Source: DATIJJ01 sp039936115 | GTDB taxonomy: Bacteria; Pseudomonadota; Gammaproteobacteria; DSM-16500 | Direction of reading: 5' to 3' | Length of the DNA: 6,209 nucleotides | NCBI GenBank assembly: GCA_039936115.1 | Contig: JBDTIZ010000250.1 | Coordinates: 1 to 6,209 of the forward strand | Part shown: positions 1-6,038 of the stretch, in pieces | Layout: each line of letters begins with the position of its first letter | How positions within the stretch are numbered: the stretch's first letter is position 1 | Translations under genes and position numbers: made by a program | The notes under the pieces: model-generated | Database searches by the model: none | The model's input: the letters and a program-made list of their open reading frames with translations, nothing else | What the model was told of the DNA's origin: nothing

Positions 1-23
1 ATGAACCGGGAACATAGTTTACA
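1..23 (+). repeat. Left terminal inverted repeat of the IS481-like element
   Basis: The block starting ATGAACCGGGAACATAG is the reverse complement of 274-296 with one mismatch (position 12, A here, which would be G for a perfect match). The outermost TGT expected for this family is cut off by the window edge. An apparent ATG reading frame starting at base 1 is a by-product of the repeat, not a gene start. Confidence 0.8.
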
Positions 24-44
24 AATGATATATATATTTAGCCA

Positions 45-270
45 ATGCCAGACAAATTAGAAGACGTAGAATATGCTTCTAAAGCGATAGTAAGAAAAGT
101 AACTGCGCGGGGTGTTATCAGCTTGGAGGGCAAGGATTATTGTTGGAAAAGCATTTAGTGGATATTATCTCAAGGTAAAGTCGGATGAAGTGAATTATAA
201 AGTAGAGTTATATTTAGGCAAGCAAAAACTTCAGACGAGTGCCTACGATAGGTCACTCTATATTAACTGA
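45..270 (+). pseudogene. IS481-family transposase, C-terminal remnant with frameshift
   Basis: The frame starting at base 45 reads MPDKLEDVEYASKAIVRKV and continues to ...SLEGKDY, then hits a stop at 156. Skipping one base at about 141 restores VGKAFSGYYLKVKSDEVNY and ...YLGKQKLQ, ending at TGA 268-270. This is the pattern of the IS481/IS3-like integrase C-terminus: an MPD.L..VEY segment, then Y.VG.A..G.Y, then a final V.LGKQ.L strand. One inserted base is therefore the disabling change. Codons just before base 45 (N-D-I-Y-I-stop-P) also look like the preceding transposase segment, so the internal deletion fused the left terminal repeat almost directly to this region. The catalytic DDE core is absent, so the product cannot be active. 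Confidence 0.75.
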
Positions 271-273
271 AAG

Positions 274-299
274 TGTAAACTATGCTCCCGGTTCATACA
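274..299 (-). repeat. Right terminal inverted repeat of the IS481-like element
   Basis: TGTAAACTATGCTCCCGG and the following GTTCATACA form the right end, a 22/23 inverted match to bases 1-23. The outer ACA is complete here. The next bases (CAAGCCGC) belong to a separate palindromic repeat, which marks the element boundary at about base 299. Confidence 0.8.
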
Positions 300-370
300 C
301 AAGCCGCAGGATGACGGTGTTTAAAAATCTCTCTGCCCGCCGTCGTCCCGCGGCTTGTCCGCGGGATCCA
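300..370. repeat. GC-rich palindromic (REP/BIME-like) repeat pair, left copy interrupted
   Basis: A perfect 8-bp stem TCCCGCGG (346-353), loop CTTGT, CCGCGGGA (359-366) forms one unit, preceded by CCGTCG and followed by TCCAG. Bases 299-317 (ACAAGCCGCAGGATGACGG) are an inverted copy of 340-358 with two mismatches, separated by 22 bases. The pair therefore looks like two units in opposite orientation, as in BIMEs. The left unit is only its half from the loop onward; its other half would lie beyond the mobile element, left of the window. This GC-rich block contrasts with the AT-rich surroundings. A CCCGCGG...CCGCGGGATCCAG motif is, as I recall, widespread in intracellular proteobacteria. Confidence 0.7.
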
Positions 371-499
371 GTCAACTTGGCGTCTGTTTTGATTTGTAAA
401 AAAGGGAAAGATGTATCGATCCTATAAACTAATGACTTAATGTGCAAATGTCATCACTTCGATAAAGAGGGCGAACACATAGGTTCGCCCCTACAAAAA
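371..499. other. Non-coding intergenic stretch
   Basis: Between the GC-rich palindrome and the stop codon of the leftward OTU-like gene I see no convincing gene, RNA or promoter, only the palindromic repeat at 468-491. A short open frame spanning 239-427 crosses the element end and the palindrome and is not credible as a gene. Confidence 0.5.
468..491 (-). repeat. GGGCGAAC palindromic repeat, copy 1 (3' of OTU-like gene)
   Basis: On the plus strand GGGCGAAC (469-476), loop ACATAG, GTTCGCCC (483-490) form a perfect 8-bp stem, and the minus-strand transcript adds a G-U pair (491/468). Read in the sense of the leftward gene it is GTAGGGGCGAAC-CTATGT-GTTCGCCC, starting a few bases after that gene's stop at 500-502. 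It is the same family and relative orientation as the copies at 3763-3798 and 6039-6072. There is no strong U-tract after it, so it is better called a dispersed REP-like hairpin than a classic terminator, although it may stop transcription or protect the mRNA 3' end. Confidence 0.82.
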
Positions 500-2575
500 T
501 CATGGCATAACATTAGGAGCATGATGTTGTTCTGCATTAACTTTAGGTATCGGTAACTTAAGCTCTGTTACCAATTTAAAAAGATCACTAGTTTGAAGAA
601 TCTTTATATCTCTCTCTGTAAAAACAACACTAGGATCACGATATAGATAACGTCCAATCAATTGAGTCGCCACTGCTATTTTTTCAGAACTAGAATATCT
701 AGCAAGAAACGAAGTAGGAAGTCGTCTGCAATTTCCAATATACGCTTCGAACTTTAAACGAGGTAACAGCCACTCATCATTTTTTTGCAAAAGAAAAACA
801 TCTATTGGGTCAATATGAATTAAATCAGCTGAGTTTTGATGGAAATACAGAAAAATTGCCTTGAATAGCTTTTCAGGCATTTCAGCTATTCTTTTCGCGA
901 ATATAGGATCAGAAGTTAATTTATCATAATTTTCTTGATTCACTAATCCAAACCAACTCAATCGCTTAATCGCTTCAGGTAAATCACCTGCTTGCATAAA
1001 GCTAGGTTTGTTATTTTTTTTCTGTTCTTCATTGCCCGCTACTTTTTCATCATCATCTAAACATGATGCTTTCTTCATTAGGAGCAGATCATCATCGTGT
1101 CTTAAATCAACATTATTCTTCATTAAAATATACAATGCTTTCGCCAAAGCCCGCGATTGTATTGTATCAACAGATAATGCAGCTATTAATTTTTTATTTA
1201 CCATATCTTGTTGAAGTAACAATAGGGTCACCCAGTTTGGATCATGGCTTAAGAAACATGTTACCCAATGTCGATTTCCAATATTTCTTATATTAATAAC
1301 CGGACAATCATCAAGTGAGTAACTCGGTTTTTCTTGTGCTGCTCCATCAAATAATACATACACTTTTTTTGCATTAACAACAGGAAGACCATCTTTTGAA
1401 GGATCGGGTTGTTTTAGTATTAACCTAGTAAAAAATACATCCAAACGGATATCAAAGAATACTGCTAGATAACTTAGATCTTGTTGTGTCGCCAATTTCC
1501 CATCTTCCAGCTTATCTAAGATAAACCGCCCAATAGGTGAAGCAGGATTAAATTCCAATGCAGTGGACTTTACGACATCAACTATTTTTTCCTCAATAGG
1601 AGGATCATTTGCAATAACTTCATTGGCTTTAGTTTTTTCTACCTGATCAGGGCTATCATCAACTTTTATTTCTGCAGATTCATTATCGAGTTCATCTTTA
1701 ATTTTTGGTGCTGCATCGTCGTATAACAATCGAATTTTCAAATGATTATACATTTGTTCGATAGTAAACGTCGGTGAATTTTTTTGTTTTGGTAATTGTC
1801 GAATTGGTTTTTGGCTATTATTACCTTTGCTGAGTAATTTAACTTCTTCTACTGTTGCTTTTATTACACTAGTCAGATCTTTATTGCGGGCAACATCAGT
1901 ATTTAAAATATGCTTTCCTGTGCCGACAAGATAATATTCGAACACACCAAATGCGTCAGCCATTAATGAATCAGCAGAAACTCCTCTAAAAGATAATTCT
2001 CTAGAAGGAATTAAAGACATAACTTTAAAATAGTTACGATATGCATCATCTACTGCTAGTTGATCAATCTTTACTTGGCCTTCCAGATCATCCCGTACTG
2101 TATTTTCTTGATCTGGCTCCTCTAATACTCGCAAACTTTCTTTAGTAGCTATTAATTTTTGCTTTGCACTTGCAAGCAAATCTTTTGCCTTTTCAATCGC
2201 GTCATGTTGCTCTATTCTAGTCTTATCTATTTTATCTTTATTTTCTTTCTCAAGACCAACATCTTTCTGTAAACCATCGAGAATACATTTTCTCTGCGAT
2301 GAGACTAAAATCATTCGGAGTAAGTGATTAAATTTTTCAAGCGCAATTTTATGTATAGCGCCTTTAAAATCTTTTATCGCCGCGATATCCATTTCAAATG
2401 TTGGCCAGTCAAAATTATTTTCCGCTATAAATTTAACTATTTTATTTATCCGTGGTTTTTCTCCAAGGATAATCTCTCTTTGCAAAATAGGAATTAATCC
2501 ATTTGCAAAAGCATAGAATCCACAATTTCCTTTTCCAGGATTATCTATATTAATAATTTTCTTCGATGACTGCAT
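500..2575 (-). CDS. Probable OTU-like cysteine protease (deubiquitinase-type effector)
   Basis: The product has 691 residues. Residues 11-24 read DNPGKGNCGFYAFA, the OTU-type cysteine loop (usual form GDGNC-L/F-F/Y), with Cys18 as predicted nucleophile; the usual Asp before G-N-C is Lys here. Residues 366-384 (QDLSYLAVFFDIRLDVFF) and 425-441 (PVINIRNIGNRHWVTCF) resemble the core strands and catalytic His motif of OTU proteins, giving His436. Between them is a long helical, coiled-coil-prone insertion (about 97-185) and an acidic linker (about 285-335); Legionella OTU effectors (Lot proteins) also carry extended helical insertions between the Cys and His motifs. Residues 450-691 show no family I recognise. 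No signal peptide or membrane segment is seen, which fits cytosolic synthesis and type IV secretion. The start is supported by GAGG five bases upstream (2581-2584). The gene has its own PmrA-like promoter. Activity and substrate are inferred. Confidence 0.72.
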   Translation of the reverse strand: MQSSKKIINIDNPGKGNCGFYAFANGLIPILQREIILGEKPRINKIVKFIAENNFDWPTFEMDIAAIKDFKGAIHKIALEKFNHLLRMILVSSQRKCILDGLQKDVGLEKENKDKIDKTRIEQHDAIEKAKDLLASAKQKLIATKESLRVLEEPDQENTVRDDLEGQVKIDQLAVDDAYRNYFKVMSLIPSRELSFRGVSADSLMADAFGVFEYYLVGTGKHILNTDVARNKDLTSVIKATVEEVKLLSKGNNSQKPIRQLPKQKNSPTFTIEQMYNHLKIRLLYDDAAPKIKDELDNESAEIKVDDSPDQVEKTKANEVIANDPPIEEKIVDVVKSTALEFNPASPIGRFILDKLEDGKLATQQDLSYLAVFFDIRLDVFFTRLILKQPDPSKDGLPVVNAKKVYVLFDGAAQEKPSYSLDDCPVINIRNIGNRHWVTCFLSHDPNWVTLLLLQQDMVNKKLIAALSVDTIQSRALAKALYILMKNNVDLRHDDDLLLMKKASCLDDDEKVAGNEEQKKNNKPSFMQAGDLPEAIKRLSWFGLVNQENYDKLTSDPIFAKRIAEMPEKLFKAIFLYFHQNSADLIHIDPIDVFLLQKNDEWLLPRLKFEAYIGNCRRLPTSFLARYSSSEKIAVATQLIGRYLYRDPSVVFTERDIKILQTSDLFKLVTELKLPIPKVNAEQHHAPNVMP

Positions 2576-2580
2576 TTTTT

Positions 2581-2584
2581 CCTC
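2581..2584 (-). promoter_or_regulatory. Ribosome binding site of the OTU-like gene
   Basis: On the minus strand GAGG lies five bases before the ATG at 2575-2573, separated by an A-run. It fixes the start just ahead of the Cys-loop motif. Confidence 0.7.
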
Positions 2585-2614
2585 ATTTACATTTTTCTAT
2601 AGAATATTTAGTTA

Positions 2615-2652
2615 GTTATACTATAACAGTTCAAACTTAAGAGAATATTAAT
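2615..2652 (-). promoter_or_regulatory. PmrA-box-like promoter of the OTU-like gene
   Basis: On the minus strand ATTAAT-N5-CTTAAG occupies 2652-2636, extending to ATTAATATT-CT-CTTAAGTTT. This is close to the element I recall for PmrA-controlled effector genes in Legionella and Coxiella (cTTAATatT-N2-cTTAATatT; enterobacterial form YTTAAK-N5-YTTAAK). Ten bases downstream is TATAGT (2625-2620), overlapping TATAAC (2620-2615), either of which could be the -10. A transcript would have a leader of roughly 30-40 bases. No good -35 hexamer is seen, which suits an activator-dependent promoter. Regulator identity is inferred. Confidence 0.5.
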
Positions 2653-2682
2653 ATCGTAAGTCACTGATTTAGCATGGAATAC

Positions 2683-2716
2683 CTTAAGGAAATCTTAACA
2701 CGCGCTAAGTTAAATA
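2683..2716 (+). promoter_or_regulatory. Third TTAA direct repeat (possible PmrA-like box) in the divergent region
   Basis: CTTAAG (2683-2688), N5, CTTAAC (2694-2699) has the same 11-base period as the boxes before the two effector-like genes. TAAATA (2711-2716) lies 11 bases further and could be a -10 for rightward transcription toward the transglycosylase gene, with a leader near 95 bases. Because TTAA is palindromic the orientation is uncertain, and the site could instead act on the leftward gene. Confidence 0.3.
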
Positions 2717-2816
2717 AAAAAAATTTGCTTAGGAAAATCATTGCGTTAAAGGCCATAAAACCCATTTTTGCAAATCAGCGATTGATCCCTGGAATTGTTT
2801 TGGGTAGACTACGCCG

Positions 2817-3758
2817 ATGCAATATTTAATTAATCAATCGAAATATCTAATATATGCTGTATTAAGTTGTAGTTTGATTATAGCTTTATATAGCAATAAC
2901 TTTGAAGTCTCCGGGTTGGTTCCCACAACAGCAATTGAAGAAAGTGATTCAGTTGATTCGGTGTGGGCAAGCATGGGCCAAGAGCTTAAGCTTGATCACC
3001 AAGTACAGTCCGCGAGAGTTCAAGCAGAAATCCGTCAACTGCTCGCAGACAAAGAAAAACTGCATAGCATTTTGGTAGCGGCGGCCCCGTACATCTATTT
3101 TATTCACACACAAACTCAAGCGCGCGGATTACCTGCAGAACTTGCGTTGATTCCTGTGATTGAAAGTGAATTTAATCCTAACGATCATTCAACAAAAGGT
3201 GCGACTGGTCTCTGGCAATTAATGCCGGGCACTGCGACAGAACTTGGTATAAAAGTAAAATCAAGCTATGACGGTCGACGTAATGTTGTTTCTTCAACTA
3301 AAGCAGCGCTCGCTTATTTTAATGATTTAGGCACAAGCTTTAATGGTAATTGGTATCTCGCAATTGCTGCCTATAATTGTGGTCAAGGTAAAATTCAATC
3401 TGCTGAGCGCAAAGATGGTAGCACTAGCTTTTGGAATTTATCATTACCAAGCGAAACAAAACATTACGTGCCAAAATTACTTGCTGTTGCAGCAATCATA
3501 AAAAATCCAGAAAAATATGGTGTGGAATTACCAACAGTCACTAACAAACCTTATTTCACTGAATTAAAAATTAAAAAAGCGATGTCGTTAGCAACCATTG
3601 CTAAGTCATCCGGTGTCAGCATTGATACATTGCGCGCATTGAACCCCGATTACAATCACGCAGTCGTTGCAAATAAAGGCTCTTACAGCTTGCTAGTTCC
3701 AATCGAGCAAGCACCCGCTGTTCGTGAAACACTTGGCGATAGTTTGGTTACAACTTAA
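2817..3758 (+). CDS. mltD: MltD-like membrane-bound lytic murein transglycosylase
   Basis: The 313-residue product cleaves the MurNAc-GlcNAc bond of peptidoglycan to give 1,6-anhydromuropeptides, acting in the periplasm. Residues 10-25 form a hydrophobic N-terminal segment after a single Lys. Cys18 (VLSC) is a poor lipobox, so lipoprotein status is unclear; E. coli MltD is a lipoprotein. The SLT domain spans about 95-235: IPVIESEFNP with catalytic Glu116, GATGLWQLMPGTA, then AAYNCGQGKI (Tyr186-Asn187), and YVPKLLAVAAIIKNPEKYGV, the stretch typical of MltD. Residues about 243-303 look like a single degenerate LysM module (LATIAKSSGVSIDTLRALNP). E. coli MltD is about 450 residues with two LysM modules, so this one is short. 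The start ATG has no convincing Shine-Dalgarno sequence, but it places the hydrophobic segment correctly. It may be a housekeeping cell-wall gene lying between two effector-like genes. Confidence 0.93.
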   Translation: MQYLINQSKYLIYAVLSCSLIIALYSNNFEVSGLVPTTAIEESDSVDSVWASMGQELKLDHQVQSARVQAEIRQLLADKEKLHSILVAAAPYIYFIHTQTQARGLPAELALIPVIESEFNPNDHSTKGATGLWQLMPGTATELGIKVKSSYDGRRNVVSSTKAALAYFNDLGTSFNGNWYLAIAAYNCGQGKIQSAERKDGSTSFWNLSLPSETKHYVPKLLAVAAIIKNPEKYGVELPTVTNKPYFTELKIKKAMSLATIAKSSGVSIDTLRALNPDYNHAVVANKGSYSLLVPIEQAPAVRETLGDSLVTT

Positions 3759-3762
3759 TTTT

Positions 3763-3798
3763 TTTGTAAGGACGAACCTGTGCGTTTGTCCTTACAAA
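3763..3798 (+). repeat. GGGCGAAC palindromic repeat, copy 2 (3' of mltD-like gene)
   Basis: A 15-bp stem (3763-3777 with 3784-3798, one G-T pair) and the loop CTGTGC start five bases after the TAA of the transglycosylase gene. The core here is GGACGAAC/GTTTGTCC instead of GGGCGAAC/GTTCGCCC: a G-C pair of the other copies has become an A-T pair (3772/3789), so pairing is kept. A T-run precedes the stem, but no T-run follows it, so it is not a standard rightward terminator. Confidence 0.85.
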
Positions 3799-3806
3799 TT
3801 ACTCTA

Positions 3807-3839
3807 TTTAAACATTTCTTAATAAAAAAGCTTTACACT
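3807..3839 (+). promoter_or_regulatory. PmrA-box-like promoter of the ankyrin-repeat gene
   Basis: TTTAAA (3807-3812), N5, CTTAAT (3818-3823) is a TTAA direct repeat with an 11-base period. TACACT (3834-3839) follows exactly ten bases later, the same spacing as TATAGT in the promoter of the OTU-like gene. The second half-site is a perfect YTTAAK match; the first deviates at its last base. The predicted leader is about 25 bases, ending in a strong ribosome binding site. Joint control with the OTU-like gene by a PmrA-type response regulator is inferred. Confidence 0.45.
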
Positions 3840-3856
3840 AATCACTAAACTCCACA

Positions 3857-3863
3857 AAGAAGG
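3857..3863 (+). promoter_or_regulatory. Ribosome binding site that decides the ankyrin gene start
   Basis: AAGAAGG ends eight bases before the ATG at 3872. A GTG at 3863 is in frame and would add three residues (MFF), but its first base lies inside this Shine-Dalgarno sequence, so ATG 3872 is the likely start. Confidence 0.8.
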
Positions 3864-3871
3864 TGTTTTTC

Positions 3872-6022
3872 ATGCAAAACAAGAGATCGCGTTCAGCCGA
3901 TTTAAATGATTTAATGATCGCTTTAGAAGCTCAGATTACAAAATACGAAGCGAATGAAGAAAAAGATATTAATCCTATCGCAGATGTCGTGACAAAATTA
4001 CTTAATAAACTTACCCCAGATGAAGAAAGTCAGGATTTTCTGGATGAACTAATCACAAAAATTGAACTTTTATTAGAGGAATCCGATTTACTTTTTGGAT
4101 TAGATAAAAAAAATCTCAACATGATTTTAAATAAATTCCTTGAAATGAAGGGAGAACAAAGAATTCTCGAATTATTTTTTACGTTAATTTATGGAAATGA
4201 CGATACTGATGATATTAGATTACAGAGAATTAAGAACATTGATGCAATAGCTGCGGCTGCATTTTCTAAACATTTATGCCGTACTATTCTTAATAGTTTG
4301 GCCGTACAAGCTGCTGAAGATGGTCATATTGGAGATTTAGACCTTTTACTTTCATTAGGCGCTGATCATAATTCATTCCGTTATAATGAAGCAGAAGATA
4401 GAGAAAAATCTTTACTGATGTCAGCTAGCACGCAGCAAATGATCGAATATTTAATCAAAAAAGGAATAGATTTAGATTGGCAAAATGAATGCGGAGAAAC
4501 CGCGTTAATTTATTGTGTAACACAACAAACAGAAGAGGATTTTCCTCGCTTAGACATACTGTTACAGGCAAAAGGCAATCCAAATTTAAAAGATGAAACT
4601 GGAAAGACGCCACTCGCTTACGTCGTTGCAAATCTGGATGTTGATAATGTTAAAAGATTAATACCGTGTTCTGATATAAGCCTAGTTGATAAGTTTGGAA
4701 ATTCTTTATTCCATGAATTAGCTAAAATAATGGAAAAATCAGATATAGCCGATAAAAAGATCCTCGAGATAGCTGCCATATTCAAATCACATAAAGTCGA
4801 TATAAATGCCCGAAATATGCATGGATGCACACCACTCATGGAAGCATTAAAATCAAAAAACACTGCACTAGTTAAATTCTTCATTGAGCAAGGTTGTGAT
4901 TTATCTTTAGTAAATGCATTTGGTAACAAAGCTCAAGAGTTAGCTTATCTTTATCATAAAGAAGCTTTACCCTTTTTTCCCGGACCCATCGTAGCTGAAA
5001 CAGATCGCATGAAATTGGAACTGCAATATGGCTATTTTGCGGAAGCCGCTCAAGATATTGATCATGCAAAAGCACGCATCTTGTTAGCCCAAAAAATGTC
5101 ACATCGAAAAACTAAAGATACCTCACCTGTTTACGCATATACTTTAGAGCATAAAGATCTCAATGAGTTTTATTCTTTGATGAAAGATCTATTTCAATCT
5201 GAAAAATGGAATAACCTACGAATTTTCATCTTAGTCACAACCAATGAAGTAGATGAGCATGGAAATATCGCTGGGGCTAAACATTGGCGCTGCATGGATT
5301 TTTTATTTACAAAAGATGTCGCCAATCAAAAACAAGCAAAAGCTTTTGTTTTAGAAGCAGCTCCACTCTGGCATAACCCAAAACAACCCATTATTGAACC
5401 ATTATGCCAGGTGATACCTGGCATTAAAGTCTCTACCAATGCTGGAGTAATTCAGCATGATCTGGTGAGCTGCGCATTCATGGCCCTAGATCATTTATCA
5501 CAAAGCTCCATCGTATCAAATTTTCATGAGCAACTGGTTGAAGCCAGTGATAAAGATCCTTTAAATTCTCCTAAGACGGATGGTCCCAAGCAAGCTACAA
5601 AGGTTAAATTGCCGTTAAAATTTCTACGTTCTACTCAATCATTAAGTACTCTCAACGCATGGAATACTGCATCAGAATTAAAAGCTCAAGCGCAAGCTGT
5701 CAATTCAGAGGGTAAAAACTTTCTCGACTCTGTCCAGCAGCACACCCGTTTTCGCAAAAATAGAAGAATAGAGGATAAATTTGTCAAACGTGCCAAAGAT
5801 TATTATTGCTTTATCAGAGAACATTCAACATCAGTGATTGATAAAACCCAATCTGAAAGAGGGCTTGATGGATTTAAAAGACTCTATAAATTTTTAAATG
5901 AATCAGCATTTTTTGTAAGTGATTGGAAATCAGTTATGTTATTTAACGCTGATCATGAGCAAAAAGAAGTTGAAGTAACGCCACCGAAAAGTTCGAAAAT
6001 GAACTTTACATCCTCTAGTTAA
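3872..6022 (+). CDS. Ankyrin-repeat protein with C-terminal YopJ/C55-like (clan CE) domain, probable effector
   Basis: The product has 716 residues from ATG 3872. Residues 1-146 are helical and acidic, with no signal peptide or membrane segment. Residues about 147-365 hold around seven ankyrin repeats, mostly imperfect, for example GETALIYC, GKTPLAYV and GCTPLMEAL with helix-turn-helix spacing; such repeats bind host proteins. Residues about 385-600 carry a clan CE signature: AKHWRCMDFLF with His471, AFVLEAAP with Glu495, and IQHDLVSCAFMALDHL with Gln528 and Cys534. The Gln-x5-Cys spacing equals that of YopJ and Ulp1; His-to-Glu (24) and Glu-to-Cys (39) are near YopJ's spacing (about 19 and 44). 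LPLKFLRSTQS (580-590) resembles a segment after the Cys in YopJ-type proteins. The role is thus acetyltransferase or peptidase, unresolved. Residues 633-640 are basic. The C-terminus (EQKEVEVTPP...NFTSSS) has a Glu-rich block then small polar residues, as in many Dot/Icm substrates. The gene has its own PmrA-like promoter and a strong Shine-Dalgarno sequence. Confidence 0.75.
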   Translation: MQNKRSRSADLNDLMIALEAQITKYEANEEKDINPIADVVTKLLNKLTPDEESQDFLDELITKIELLLEESDLLFGLDKKNLNMILNKFLEMKGEQRILELFFTLIYGNDDTDDIRLQRIKNIDAIAAAAFSKHLCRTILNSLAVQAAEDGHIGDLDLLLSLGADHNSFRYNEAEDREKSLLMSASTQQMIEYLIKKGIDLDWQNECGETALIYCVTQQTEEDFPRLDILLQAKGNPNLKDETGKTPLAYVVANLDVDNVKRLIPCSDISLVDKFGNSLFHELAKIMEKSDIADKKILEIAAIFKSHKVDINARNMHGCTPLMEALKSKNTALVKFFIEQGCDLSLVNAFGNKAQELAYLYHKEALPFFPGPIVAETDRMKLELQYGYFAEAAQDIDHAKARILLAQKMSHRKTKDTSPVYAYTLEHKDLNEFYSLMKDLFQSEKWNNLRIFILVTTNEVDEHGNIAGAKHWRCMDFLFTKDVANQKQAKAFVLEAAPLWHNPKQPIIEPLCQVIPGIKVSTNAGVIQHDLVSCAFMALDHLSQSSIVSNFHEQLVEASDKDPLNSPKTDGPKQATKVKLPLKFLRSTQSLSTLNAWNTASELKAQAQAVNSEGKNFLDSVQQHTRFRKNRRIEDKFVKRAKDYYCFIREHSTSVIDKTQSERGLDGFKRLYKFLNESAFFVSDWKSVMLFNADHEQKEVEVTPPKSSKMNFTSSS

Positions 6023-6038
6023 CGTATGTTTCTAACCA

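Larger units (their letters stand above)
1..299. mobile_element. MITE-like internally deleted IS481-family element
   Basis: Bases 1-23 and 274-296 are inverted repeats matching at 22 of 23 positions; the right copy continues to ...CATACA at 299, so the full terminal repeat probably starts TGTATGAACCGGG and the first three bases of the left copy lie just outside the window. Between them is only the tail of a transposase reading frame (see 45-270), whose stop lies three bases before the right repeat. Complete IS481-type elements are about 1 kb, so this is a non-autonomous internal-deletion derivative of about 300 bp. TGT...ACA ends and the C-terminal transposase motif fit the IS481 family as I know it; the assignment is by recall. 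The left flank, and therefore any target duplication, is not visible. Confidence 0.72.

Noticed and set aside
1..57. Apparent gene start MNREHSLQM at base 1
   Set aside because: The ATG and first codons are the left terminal inverted repeat, and the frame stops within 20 codons.
300..370. CRISPR-like repeat
   Set aside because: There are only two inverted units with no regular spacers; this is a REP/BIME-type palindrome.
239..427. Small open frame on the plus strand (62 codons)
   Set aside because: It runs across the element end, the terminal repeat and the GC-rich palindrome, has no ribosome binding site, and its product is not protein-like.
1008..1296. Two overlapping plus-strand open frames
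   Set aside because: Both lie antisense inside the OTU-like gene, lack ribosome binding sites and have low-complexity products; they are shadows.
2862..2872. Lipobox at Cys18 of the MltD-like protein
   Set aside because: V-L-S-C has an atypical -2 residue, and the hydrophobic stretch continues past the Cys, so a membrane anchor is as likely as a lipoprotein.
3763..3798. Intrinsic terminator after the mltD-like gene
   Set aside because: The hairpin is strong but has no T-run after it on either strand, and it belongs to a dispersed repeat family; it is listed as a repeat.
4618..5102. Two minus-strand open frames
   Set aside because: They are antisense to the ankyrin and catalytic regions of a well-supported gene, with no promoter or ribosome binding site.
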